From: VBAS01 sp964508655
GTDB taxonomy: Bacteria; Bacteroidota; Bacteroidia; Chitinophagales; Chitinophagaceae
Direction of reading: 5' to 3'
Assembly: GCA_964508655.1 (NCBI GenBank)
Contig: CAZDUO010000040.1
Location: forward strand, 1-32,623
Length of the DNA: 32,623 nt
Numbering within the stretch: the first letter of the stretch is position 1; each line of letters begins with the position of its first letter. Position numbers and translations under genes: made by a program. Below are positions 23,047-30,589 of this stretch, in pieces. The notes beneath the pieces are model-generated. The model was not told where the DNA came from. It ran no database searches and was given only the letters and a program-made list of their open reading frames with translations.

Positions 23047-25686
23047 ATGAACTTAGGAAATTTCACGATAAAAGCGGCTGAATCCTTCCAGGCTGCGCAG
23101 CAATTGGCTTTTAATTCACAAAATCCGAATATCGAGACGGAGCATATTTTAAAAGCGTTGCTCGAACAGCAGGACTCACCGGTTGAATACCTGCTGAAGA
23201 AAAACAATGTTACCGTTAACCTTGTCGAAAACAAACTGGAAGAACTCCTATCCAAACTGCCCAAAACATCTGGTGAGCCGGCGCAGATGCTGGGCCGTGA
23301 TGCAAACAATGTTATTCTTCGAGCAGGTGCTGCTGTAAAACTGTTCAATGATGAGTTTGTTACACCCGAGCACCTGCTGCTGGCCATCGTGCAGGGTAAT
23401 GATGCGTCGGGCAAGCTGCTGAAAAATTCAGGTCTTACTGAAAAAGGGCTGATAGCTGCCATTAAAGAATTGAGAAAAGGAGAAACTGTCAGTTCGCAAA
23501 CCCAAAGCCAGGAATTTAATGCGCTGAATAAATATGCAAAGAATCTGAATGAGCTTGCACGTTCGGGTAAACTGGATCCTGTAATCGGCCGCGATGAAGA
23601 AATCCGCCGGACACTGCATATACTTTCACGCCGCACAAAAAACAATCCCATCCTGGTAGGTGAGCCGGGTGTGGGTAAAACAGCCATTGCCGAAGGCATT
23701 GCCCATCGCATTGTAAACGGCGATGTGCCCGAAAACCTGAAATCAAAAACCATTTATGCCCTCGATATGGGCCTGCTCATTGCCGGTGCCAAATATAAAG
23801 GGGAGTTTGAAGAAAGACTAAAAGCCGTGGTAAAGGAAGTAAGCGGCAGCGATGGTGAAATCATTTTATTTATTGATGAAATACATACCCTCGCAGGCGC
23901 CGGTGGCGGCGAAGGCGCCATGGATGCCGCCAATATTTTAAAACCTGCACTTGCCAAAGGTGATTTGCGTGCTGTGGGCGCCACCACTTTAAACGAATAC
24001 CAGAAATTTTTTGAAAAAGACAAAGCGCTGGAACGCCGCTTTCAGCGGGTACTGATTGATGAACCTTCTGTAGAAGATGCCATTTCAATTCTTCGCGGCC
24101 TGAAAGACCGCTACGAAACGCATCATCATGTTCGCATCAAAGACGAAGCCATCATCGCTGCTGTGGAATTGTCGCATCGCTACATTACCGACCGTTTTTT
24201 ACCCGATAAAGCTATTGACCTGGTAGATGAAAGCGCTGCGAAGCTAAGGCTCGAAATGAACTCGATGCCAGAAGAACTGGATACACTGGAAAGACAGATT
24301 CGCCAACTGGAAATAGAACGGGAAGCTATCAAAAGGGAAAATGATGAAGCAAAGCTGAAAGAACTGAATACAGAGATCGCCAACCTTTCGGTAGAAAGAG
24401 ATACACTGAAAGCCAAATGGCAGGAAGAAAAAGAACTGGTGGAAAAAGTACAGAATGCCAAAGCCGAAATTGAAAACCTGAAAACAAAAGCCGAAATAGC
24501 CGAGCGGGAAGGCGACTACGGTAAAGTGGCCGAGATTCGTTACGGCAAAATAAAAGAGCAGGAAAAAATAATTGCTGACATCAGCAGTCAGCTTGAAGCA
24601 AACAGTGAAAAGCGCCTGCTGAAAGAAGAAGTGGATGCTGAAGACATTGCAGAAAATGTGGCCAAGGCAACCGGGATACCAGTAACCAAAATGCTGCAGA
24701 GTGAAAAGGAAAAATTATTGCACCTGGAGGATCAGCTGCACAATAGAGTGGTAGGGCAGGATGAAGCCATCACAGCCGTAGCCGATGCCATCCGGCGCAG
24801 CAGGGCAGGCCTGCAGGATCCGAAAAAACCCATTGGCTCTTTTATCTTCCTTGGCACTACCGGCGTAGGCAAAACAGAACTTGCAAAAGCCCTTGCCGAA
24901 TATTTATTTGATGATGAAAGCCTGATGACGCGGATTGATATGAGTGAGTACCAGGAAAAGCATACTGTAAGCCGGCTAGTTGGCGCACCGCCGGGTTATG
25001 TGGGTTACGATGAAGGCGGGCAATTGACCGAAGCTGTTCGCCGTAAACCGTACAGTGTAGTGTTGCTTGATGAAATTGAAAAAGCGCATCCCGATGTATG
25101 GAATGTATTGCTGCAGGTGCTCGATGACGGACGATTGACAGACAACAAAGGCCGGGTGGTGAATTTTAAAAACACACTCATCATCATGACCAGCAATATC
25201 GGCAGCCTCATCATCCAGGAGGCTTTTGAAGGCATTACAGAAAAAAATGCTGAACAGGCAACTGAAAAAGCAAAGGTGGAAGTGATGGCTATGCTGCGGC
25301 AAACCATCAGGCCCGAATTTCTGAACCGGGTGGATGAGATAATCATGTTCCAGCCCCTGATGAAAAAGGAAATAAGGGGCATTGTAAAAATTCAATTGGA
25401 AGCCTTGAAAAAACTGCTGGTTGCCAGCGGCATTCAGCTCGAGTTCAGCGATTATACCCTGGAATTTTTAGCAGAGCAAGGCTTTGATCCTCAGTTTGGT
25501 GCACGGCCCCTGAAGCGACTGATTCAAAAGGAAATTGTGAATACGCTGAGTAAACGTATCTTGGCCGGCGATATAGATAAAAGCAGGCCGGTATTGGTGG
25601 ATGTTTTTGATAATACGGTGGTCTTCAGAAATGAAGCTGCATCAGTACAGCCGCAAAAAACCAAAGAAAAAAAACCAACGATATAA
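23047..25686 (+). CDS. clpB: ATP-dependent disaggregase ClpB
   Basis: 879 residues from ATG 23047 (MNLGNFTIKAAESFQAAQQLA). ClpB is the hexameric AAA+ Hsp100 chaperone that pulls proteins out of aggregates with DnaK. Domain order: N-terminal Clp_N repeats (about 1-145), first AAA+ module with Walker A 'GEPGVGKTA' (about 205) and Walker B 'ILFIDEIHTLAGAG', the coiled-coil middle domain (about 410-530, 'LERQIRQLEIEREAIKRENDEAKLKELN'), second AAA+ with Walker A 'GTTGVGKTELAKALAE' (about 602), 'RIDMSEYQEKHTVSRLVGAPPGYVGY', and the C-terminal domain 'GFDPQFGARPLKRLIQKEI'. The middle domain distinguishes it from ClpA and, by its length, from ClpC. It is followed after 45 bp by a DsbA-fold gene. Confidence 0.97.
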   Translation: MNLGNFTIKAAESFQAAQQLAFNSQNPNIETEHILKALLEQQDSPVEYLLKKNNVTVNLVENKLEELLSKLPKTSGEPAQMLGRDANNVILRAGAAVKLFNDEFVTPEHLLLAIVQGNDASGKLLKNSGLTEKGLIAAIKELRKGETVSSQTQSQEFNALNKYAKNLNELARSGKLDPVIGRDEEIRRTLHILSRRTKNNPILVGEPGVGKTAIAEGIAHRIVNGDVPENLKSKTIYALDMGLLIAGAKYKGEFEERLKAVVKEVSGSDGEIILFIDEIHTLAGAGGGEGAMDAANILKPALAKGDLRAVGATTLNEYQKFFEKDKALERRFQRVLIDEPSVEDAISILRGLKDRYETHHHVRIKDEAIIAAVELSHRYITDRFLPDKAIDLVDESAAKLRLEMNSMPEELDTLERQIRQLEIEREAIKRENDEAKLKELNTEIANLSVERDTLKAKWQEEKELVEKVQNAKAEIENLKTKAEIAEREGDYGKVAEIRYGKIKEQEKIIADISSQLEANSEKRLLKEEVDAEDIAENVAKATGIPVTKMLQSEKEKLLHLEDQLHNRVVGQDEAITAVADAIRRSRAGLQDPKKPIGSFIFLGTTGVGKTELAKALAEYLFDDESLMTRIDMSEYQEKHTVSRLVGAPPGYVGYDEGGQLTEAVRRKPYSVVLLDEIEKAHPDVWNVLLQVLDDGRLTDNKGRVVNFKNTLIIMTSNIGSLIIQEAFEGITEKNAEQATEKAKVEVMAMLRQTIRPEFLNRVDEIIMFQPLMKKEIRGIVKIQLEALKKLLVASGIQLEFSDYTLEFLAEQGFDPQFGARPLKRLIQKEIVNTLSKRILAGDIDKSRPVLVDVFDNTVVFRNEAASVQPQKTKEKKPTI

Positions 25687-25731
25687 ACAATTAAAAGGTC
25701 CTGGAATACCAGGCGAAGGAGAAAAAAAGTT

Positions 25732-26298
25732 ATGCCGGAAAAGGAAATAGTAATAATTATTAAACCATCTGAAGTATTTGTTGGTGATGAAAAAGCACCC
25801 GTTACCCTTATGGAATTCGGCGAGTACGAAAATGAGGAATGTGCAAAAGCCAATGAAGTGGTAAAACAGTTGCTTGAAAAATATGAGGGTAAAATCAGGT
25901 TCCAGTTTCGTCATTTCCCACTCACAAAAATTCATCAGCGCAGCCTGAAGGCTAGCGAATCGGCTGTAGCAGCAGCCCAAACGGGCAAGTTTTGGGAAAT
26001 GCACAATATTTTATTCCGCAACCGGAGAAACCTGGGCACCGTGAGCCTGAAACTCCATAGCCGCGAGGCTGGCATCAGCGACAGGAATTTTCTTGACAAC
26101 CTGGTAAATGGCACCTATGGCTGGCAGGTGCAGGATGATATAAAGGAAGGTTTAGACAGGGGGGTAAAAGAAATACCGGCATTCTTCATCAACGATGAGC
26201 CTTTCACCCTGAAACCAACATTTGAAAACCTCGCCAAAGCTATTGACGCTGCGCTGAAAAAAACCAGGCGAAAATCGCAATCAAAGAAAAGGGCATAA
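25732..26298 (+). CDS. DsbA-fold (Thioredoxin_4) protein with a broken CxxC site
   Basis: 188 residues, no signal peptide, so apparently cytosolic. The fold is shown by 'VFVGDEKAPVTLMEFGEYENEECAKANEVVKQLLEKYEGKIRFQFRHFPL', 'KASESAVAAAQTGKFWEMHNILFRNR', and the cis-Pro loop 'GVKEIPAFFINDEP'. The sequence resembles the thioredoxin domain found attached to some NhaA antiporters. The active site, usually Y-E-C-P-Y-C, reads Y-E-N-E-E-C: Asn 34 replaces the attacking Cys and only Cys 37 is left, so ordinary dithiol chemistry is not possible. The C-terminus is strongly basic (KKTRRKSQSKKRA). An unusually good Shine-Dalgarno (AAGGAG, 25716-25721) sits 10 nt before the ATG, and a small hairpin (25700-25713) precedes it. 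It may be cotranscribed with clpB. Confidence 0.8.
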   Translation: MPEKEIVIIIKPSEVFVGDEKAPVTLMEFGEYENEECAKANEVVKQLLEKYEGKIRFQFRHFPLTKIHQRSLKASESAVAAAQTGKFWEMHNILFRNRRNLGTVSLKLHSREAGISDRNFLDNLVNGTYGWQVQDDIKEGLDRGVKEIPAFFINDEPFTLKPTFENLAKAIDAALKKTRRKSQSKKRA

Positions 26299-26411
26299 TT
26301 TCAATACTCTTTCCCGTTTTATTAATTAAACCGCATGGTATTCCTGCCGCGATGTGTGCATACAAACAATGCCGGTGAAAAACACAGGCCCTGACAATTT
26401 ACAGCCTTACT

Positions 26412-26906
26412 ATGACCCGCATCGGACTTTTATCAGATACACATGGCTGGCTCGACGAAAAAATATTTGACTATTTCAAAGACTGTGATGAAGTATGGCA
26501 TGCCGGTGATTTTGGAGAAGGAGTGGCAAAGAGTTTAAAACATTGGAAAGAGTTAAAAGGCGTTTTTGGCAATATTGATGACCAGGAAATACGTCGGGAG
26601 TTTCCGGGACAGCTTGTATTCCATTGTGAAGAAGTGAAAGTCCTGATTCGTCACATCGGCGGCTCACCGCCAAAATACAATCCTGCAACCAGGAAGGAAT
26701 TGGAGATTCACAAACCGCAACTCTTCATCTGCGGGCATTCGCATATTCTGAAAGTGATGTATGATAAAAAGATTGAATGCCTCCACATCAATCCCGGCGC
26801 TGCAGGCAGGCAGGGCTGGCATAAAGTAAGAACGATAATCCGCTTTGCCATTGACGGAAAGGAAATAAAGAATTGTGAAGTAATTGAACTGGGTAAAAGA
26901 GGATAA
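26412..26906 (+). CDS. YfcE/MJ0936-type metallophosphoesterase
   Basis: 164 residues, cytosolic. Metal-binding motifs in order: D-x-H in 'IGLLSDTHGWLD', G-D in 'EVWHAGDFGEG', G-N in 'GVFGNIDDQEIRREFP', His in 'VLIRHIGGSPPKYNP' and G-H-x-H in 'LFICGHSHILKVMYDKKIECLHINPGAAG'. This is the complete set for small calcineurin-like phosphodiesterases of the YfcE/MJ0936 group, which cleave phosphodiesters with Mn2+ in vitro; the natural substrate is uncertain. The 113 bp upstream (26299-26411) show no recognisable promoter or gene. The next gene follows after 57 bp. Confidence 0.9.
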   Translation: MTRIGLLSDTHGWLDEKIFDYFKDCDEVWHAGDFGEGVAKSLKHWKELKGVFGNIDDQEIRREFPGQLVFHCEEVKVLIRHIGGSPPKYNPATRKELEIHKPQLFICGHSHILKVMYDKKIECLHINPGAAGRQGWHKVRTIIRFAIDGKEIKNCEVIELGKRG

Positions 26907-26914
26907 AAATTACT

Positions 26915-26944
26915 TTTGCCGGTTAAAAATTTGGCGTAGCTTTT
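26915..26944 (+). promoter_or_regulatory. Candidate -33/-7 promoter of the aminotransferase gene
   Basis: TTTG (26915-26918), an 18-nt spacer, then TAGCTTTT (26937-26944), one mismatch from TAnnTTTG. It lies 19 nt before the ATG at 26964. The sequence TTTGCCGG...TAGCTT is similar to the DeoR-gene candidate at 2856-2889. Confidence 0.5.
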
Positions 26945-26963
26945 CTCTCACTAATTAATTTTT

Positions 26964-28067
26964 ATGCCTGAAAATACTTCACGCCGCCAATGGCTGAAAA
27001 ACACAACGGCAGCTTTGGCCGGCATCAGCATGGCACCTTCCCTGTTCGCTACAGAAAGGGAACGTTACCGCGCCGCAGGAATTATTTTACTCAACAGCAA
27101 TGAAAATGCTTATGGCCCGCCGGAATCCGCCAAAAAAGCAATGGCTGAGGCATTGGTAAATTCAAACCGTTACCCGGATGATATAATCCCGGTTTTGAAA
27201 AAACAAATTGCAGACTTCTGGGCTGTGGGCACAGAAAATATCCTGATGGGCGCCGGCTCTTCTGAAATCCTCGGCCTGGTTTCCATAATGGTTGCTTCGG
27301 CCAACGGAAAAATAATTACTGCCGAGCCGTCTTACCGGGTTTGGAACGGGCAGGCCGAATCGTTCGGCTTGCAATTCAAAAGAATTCCTTTGGCCAATGA
27401 TAAAACGCTTTCATTGGGTGAAATGATGTCGGCAATGGATGAAAACACAAGGATGATGTATGTATGCAATCCCAACAATCCTGTGGGCACTTATGTGGAA
27501 GATCATTTGCTCCGGGCCTTTGTAACCGAGTGCAGTAAAAAAACACTTGTCTTGGTTGATGAAGCTTATACCGAGTTTGCGGGTCTTGGTTCGTTGTGTG
27601 ATATCGCCGTGAAAAATCCCAATGTGGTAGTGGCAAAAACATTTTCCAAAATTTACGGGCTTGCCGGCGCCCGGGCAGGTTATGCCATTGCACATGCCGG
27701 CACCATCAAAAAACTAAGCAGCTACCAGGCCTGGCCCGATATGAGCATCAGCATGGCCACCTGTGCCGCTGCATCAGCTGCACTCAAAGACCAGGCATTT
27801 GTAAAAGACTGCCGCGAAAAAACCCGGCAGGCAAGAGAACTGTGCTACAAAACATTTAAAGAGCTGGGACTGGATTATATTCCTTCCCACACCAGTTTTG
27901 TTCTTTTCAACATTGAAAAAATCGGCGCTGACTTTTCAAAAAAAATGCAGACCCGGAATATTTATGTGCAGTACCGTGACCATTTCGGCGGCCAATGGTG
28001 CCGGGTGAGCATGGGAACACTGGAAGAAATGAAAATCTTCTGTACGGCGTTAAAAGATATTGCTTGA
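26964..28067 (+). CDS. HisC-like PLP aminotransferase with Tat signal peptide
   Basis: 367 residues. The N-terminus has a twin-arginine motif S-R-R-Q-W-L-K (6-12), a weakly hydrophobic h-region and A-x-A-like end (SMAPSLFAT), which predicts export as a folded protein. The rest is a fold-type I class I/II aminotransferase resembling histidinol-phosphate aminotransferase: 'ILLNSNENAYGPPESAKKAM', 'MGAGSSEILGLVS', 'AEPSYRVW', 'MYVCNPNNPVGTYV', 'VLVDEAYTEFAG', the PLP lysine (K229) in 'KTFSKIYGLAGARAGYAI', and the C-terminal Arg in 'GGQWCRVSMGTLEEM'. No other his genes are nearby. It is thus probably a periplasmic transaminase or lyase of unknown substrate, not the histidine biosynthetic enzyme. 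Confidence 0.88.
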   Translation: MPENTSRRQWLKNTTAALAGISMAPSLFATERERYRAAGIILLNSNENAYGPPESAKKAMAEALVNSNRYPDDIIPVLKKQIADFWAVGTENILMGAGSSEILGLVSIMVASANGKIITAEPSYRVWNGQAESFGLQFKRIPLANDKTLSLGEMMSAMDENTRMMYVCNPNNPVGTYVEDHLLRAFVTECSKKTLVLVDEAYTEFAGLGSLCDIAVKNPNVVVAKTFSKIYGLAGARAGYAIAHAGTIKKLSSYQAWPDMSISMATCAAASAALKDQAFVKDCREKTRQARELCYKTFKELGLDYIPSHTSFVLFNIEKIGADFSKKMQTRNIYVQYRDHFGGQWCRVSMGTLEEMKIFCTALKDIA

Positions 28068-28071
28068 AAAA

Positions 28072-28509
28072 TTATTTCACTCCGGGAAACCACGGCCGGC
28101 CTATTTCTTCACGGAAGGGCCAGGGTATGGTGACAAGAATTACAATCAGTGCAACGAGGTACAACCACAAAGCAGCCCTGTAATTCAGCTTTTTTACTTT
28201 TCCCCTTGCGATGGTTATAAGGATGATGCCCACCAGCATGCCGGCAAAATGTTCAACAGCAAAAAACCGTGTAGCGCTTACTTTCATTACCTCGCCAAAT
28301 CCGGAGCGTTGAATCATTTTCAACCCAAGTTCCCCGGCAAACCACTGGTAGATGCCGATAAGCAGGGTAATGTGTGCAGCTATCATCAGCCATAAGCTGC
28401 TTTTCTTTAAACTCTCATTCTTTATCAAGGCCTGGTAAAGTGCCACGAGCAAGAGAATCAGTATTACCCAGCGGAGAACATTGTGCAGGTGAAGCAGCCC
28501 ATTGTACAT
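28072..28509 (-). CDS. Four-TM membrane protein, unknown function (often called cytochrome b-like)
   Basis: 145 residues with four predicted helices: about 11-27 (VLRWVILILLLVALYQAL), 37-55 (SSLWLMIAAHITLLIGIYQWF), 84-103 (FFAVEHFAGMLVGIILITIA) and 112-128 (ALWLYLVALIVILVTIPW). Histidines in or next to helices (H7, H9, H46 and the one in V-E-H-F) may explain why relatives are sometimes annotated as cytochrome b, but heme binding is not shown. The C-terminus 'PWPFREEIGRPWFPGVK' looks conserved in tone. It starts 1 nt after an inverted-repeat arm (28511-28558) and lies downstream of the metalloprotease gene on the same strand; it converges with the aminotransferase gene (4-nt gap). Confidence 0.7.
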   Translation of the reverse strand: MYNGLLHLHNVLRWVILILLLVALYQALIKNESLKKSSLWLMIAAHITLLIGIYQWFAGELGLKMIQRSGFGEVMKVSATRFFAVEHFAGMLVGIILITIARGKVKKLNYRAALWLYLVALIVILVTIPWPFREEIGRPWFPGVK

Positions 28510-28510
28510 G

Positions 28511-28558
28511 ATTTCAGATTTTCGGCAAAACTATGCGCTGCGGCCTGAAATCTGAAAT
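28511..28558. repeat. Inverted repeat between the metalloprotease and 4-TM genes
   Basis: ATTTCAGATTT (28511-28521) and AAATCTGAAAT (28548-28558) are perfect 11-bp complements with a 26-nt loop. The pair fills the whole gap between the two genes: one arm abuts the metalloprotease stop codon and the other ends 1 nt before the 4-TM start codon. It also contains heptad units (CTGAAAT twice at 28545-28558). Confidence 0.65.
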
Positions 28559-29317
28559 CTATTTACCTCCGTTGGCACGTATATCGTCAATGCAATTGGC
28601 ATCGAAAGATGGAATATTGCCCGTTAATAGAAACCCGAGAATATCCCGTGTATCGGAAGCATAATACATCAGGCAATTGCTGTTGTTGCAATGGCTGCCG
28701 TGCACCGCATCTTTATGATTGGTCTGCATCGGCGAGCCGATATCTACAAGACCGAGCAGGTGGCCGAATTCATGTTCCGTTACGGTGGCTTCAAGTTTAG
28801 TGCGGCTAACCTGGCCAAATCCGCCGGAGTTGTCGTAAACGTTTTTACCAAATACCACCACCGAAGTATTGCGGTATGCGGCGCCGAGTACATTGTTATC
28901 AGTAAAATACCCGTTGGTGAAAAGCATGTAAACGCCCAATTGATCACTTACGGTAAATACCGTGCGGTTCTGCTCCTCAATGTTTCTCACCTGGTCTATA
29001 GTAAGTGTTTGTGATGGCGATGCAGAAATTTCTTTGGTGACGATGGTAATGCCGGATGGTTTATTTACATAAGTATTCAGCACATTTTGCAGGTGACTCA
29101 AAGCAGCAGCGTCTGGTGCATAACCGGTCATATACTGGATCTCTATTTTTATTGATTTGTAAGCAGCGTCACTAAGCATTTCATACGCAGCGGCGCCAAC
29201 CGGCCGGTTGTGAAGGTAATTGGCATTGCCGGGATCATTAGTGTACGTCGTGGTGGTTTTCTGGCAGGCAGAAAAAAATAAAAGGAGAAAGGTTGTGGTC
29301 AGTATCTGAGTTTTCAT
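28559..29317 (-). CDS. Lipoprotein zinc metalloprotease with archaemetzincin-like motif
   Basis: 252 residues. SPII signal MKTQILTTTFLLLFFSAC (Cys 18). The zinc site is H182-E183-F-G-H186-L-L-G189 in 'VTEHEFGHLLGLVD', and further on H209-C210 ... C215-L-M217 in 'HGSHCNNSNCLMYYA', where the Met would form the Met-turn of metzincins. H-C-x4-C-x-M after H-E-x-x-H-x-x-G is the archaemetzincin pattern, but here about 17 residues (VDIGSPMQTNHKDAVHG...) lie between the two halves. The Asp after G-L-V could alternatively be the third ligand. It should be an envelope-anchored peptidase of unknown substrate. N-terminal part about 40-120 resembles no domain I recognise. Cotranscribed with the 4-TM gene by spacing. 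Confidence 0.78.
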   Translation of the reverse strand: MKTQILTTTFLLLFFSACQKTTTTYTNDPGNANYLHNRPVGAAAYEMLSDAAYKSIKIEIQYMTGYAPDAAALSHLQNVLNTYVNKPSGITIVTKEISASPSQTLTIDQVRNIEEQNRTVFTVSDQLGVYMLFTNGYFTDNNVLGAAYRNTSVVVFGKNVYDNSGGFGQVSRTKLEATVTEHEFGHLLGLVDIGSPMQTNHKDAVHGSHCNNSNCLMYYASDTRDILGFLLTGNIPSFDANCIDDIRANGGK

Positions 29318-29385
29318 ATCATTGATTTTAGGGTTTCAATCGGATTATCCAAATACTGTTCCATTTAAACGTAAAAACTCAGGAA

Positions 29386-30501
29386 TTATTCTGCCCAATC
29401 GGCAAGAAAAATATTCGTATCCCTTGTGCCTCCGTTGTTTCTGTTGCTGCAAAAAACAATTTTCTTTCCATCGGGGCTGAACATGGGAAAAGCGTCGAAG
29501 CCGCCATCACGGCTTATTTTTTTCAGTCCTGTTCCGTCCTCATTAATGGTGTAGAGGTTAAATGGAAATCCTCTTTTATATTCATGGTTCGAGGCAAAGA
29601 TGATTCGTTTACTGTCGGGCATATAGCAGGGCGCCCAGTTGGCCTGGCCAAGCTGCGTCACTTGTTTTGTATTGCTTCCATCGGCATCGGCTACCCACAC
29701 TTCCATCTGAGTTGGTGCCACCAGGTTTTCGGCCAGTAATTGTTTGTATTCTTTAATTGCTGAATCGGTACGGGGCCGCGATGCCCGCCAGATGATTTTC
29801 TTCCCATCAGGGCTGAACCATGCGCCGCCATCGTAGCCCAGTGTATGCGTGATTCTTTTTTCCATGCCTGTTTCCAGGTTCATTATGTATAACTCAATAT
29901 CGCCGTCTTTGGTGCTGGTGTAAATCATTTTTTTTCCGTCGGGGGAAATGGTGGCTTCAGCGTCATAGCCTTTGCTATGGGTTAACTGCTTTACAATTTT
30001 CCCATCAAGGCCGGCCATGAAAATATCATAGCTGTCGTAGAGCGGCCAGATATAACGGTTGCCATATTTTTTTCTGTCGGGTACAGGCGGGCAGGTATCG
30101 GCGCCAAGGTGCGTGGAAGCATAAATAAAATGTTTACCGTCTTTCAGAAAAGCGCCGCAGGTAGTGCGTCCTTTGCCTGTGCTCACCATTTTGTATTCAA
30201 ATTTTTCGCCGGGAGCCGGCACTTTGCCGATAAAAATCTGGTCGCACAATACGCCTTCTTTCAAATTAGTCCGCTGAAAAATTATCCACTTGCCGTCGAA
30301 ACTGAAATAGGCTTCAGCATTATCGCCGCCAAAGGTGAGCTGCTGTACATTCTGCAGGTGGGTTTCGTCCGGGTATTGAAGTGTGTCGGCAGAAAATAGT
30401 GAATCGTTAACAGTGAATGAATCATTCACAACGCTCTTTTTAACAAAAGAAAGAACTACTAATCCTGCTGCCGTTATTGCCAGGGATAAATAAATCTTCA
30501 T
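29386..30501 (-). CDS. TolB-like PD40 beta-propeller protein
   Basis: 371 residues. An N-terminal hydrophobic segment (2-19, KIYLSLAITAAGLVVLSF) exports or anchors it. The body is built of WD40-like PD40 blades, each with an S-P-D-G-K-K-type turn: 'ISPDGKKMIYTSTKDGDIELYIMN', 'FSPDGKKIIWRASRPRTD', 'MPDSKRIIFASNHEYK', 'FSPDGKKIVFCSNRNNGG'. 'HLQNVQQLTFGGDNAEAYFSFDGKWIIFQR' begins the propeller. No peptidase domain follows, unlike dipeptidyl-peptidase-type proteins. It is not accompanied by tol or pal genes, so a Tol-Pal role is not supported; a binding role in the periplasm is likely. Its upstream region has a perfect -7 box. Confidence 0.85.
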   Translation of the reverse strand: MKIYLSLAITAAGLVVLSFVKKSVVNDSFTVNDSLFSADTLQYPDETHLQNVQQLTFGGDNAEAYFSFDGKWIIFQRTNLKEGVLCDQIFIGKVPAPGEKFEYKMVSTGKGRTTCGAFLKDGKHFIYASTHLGADTCPPVPDRKKYGNRYIWPLYDSYDIFMAGLDGKIVKQLTHSKGYDAEATISPDGKKMIYTSTKDGDIELYIMNLETGMEKRITHTLGYDGGAWFSPDGKKIIWRASRPRTDSAIKEYKQLLAENLVAPTQMEVWVADADGSNTKQVTQLGQANWAPCYMPDSKRIIFASNHEYKRGFPFNLYTINEDGTGLKKISRDGGFDAFPMFSPDGKKIVFCSNRNNGGTRDTNIFLADWAE

Positions 30502-30505
30502 ATAG

Positions 30506-30589
30506 TAAACGGTTAATAAGTTTTAGCAAATCTATTTTCCGAAACACCCCCAAATGTCAGACTTTTGTCATATCACCCTTTACCGTTTA
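30506..30589. repeat. Inverted ACCGTTTA pair flanking a divergent promoter region
   Basis: ACCGTTTA occurs on the + strand at 30582-30589, running into the ATG of the TPR gene, and on the - strand at 30513-30506, just before the ATG of the TolB-like gene. The same 8-mer lies in the clpB promoter spacer (23006-23013) and once within a coding region (10718-10725). Confidence 0.4.
30527..30554 (-). promoter_or_regulatory. Candidate -33/-7 promoter of the TolB-like gene
   Basis: On the - strand, TTTG (30554-30551), a 16-nt spacer, then TAGATTTG (30534-30527), a perfect match to TAnnTTTG. The spacer is 1 nt shorter than the usual lower limit. The start codon is 25 nt further on. Confidence 0.55.

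Noticed and set aside
25700..25713. Terminator between clpB and the DsbA-fold gene
   Set aside because: The stem has only 5 bp (CCTGG/CCAGG) and no T-run follows; a strong Shine-Dalgarno comes next.
26412..26906. Defective phosphodiesterase because of G-N-I-D-D and R-H-I-G-G
   Set aside because: All metal ligands (D-x-H, GD, GN, H, GHxH) are in place; the flanking changes are normal variation.
29386..30501. TolB of the Tol-Pal system
   Set aside because: PD40 blades alone are not specific, and no tolA, tolQ, tolR or pal gene is nearby.
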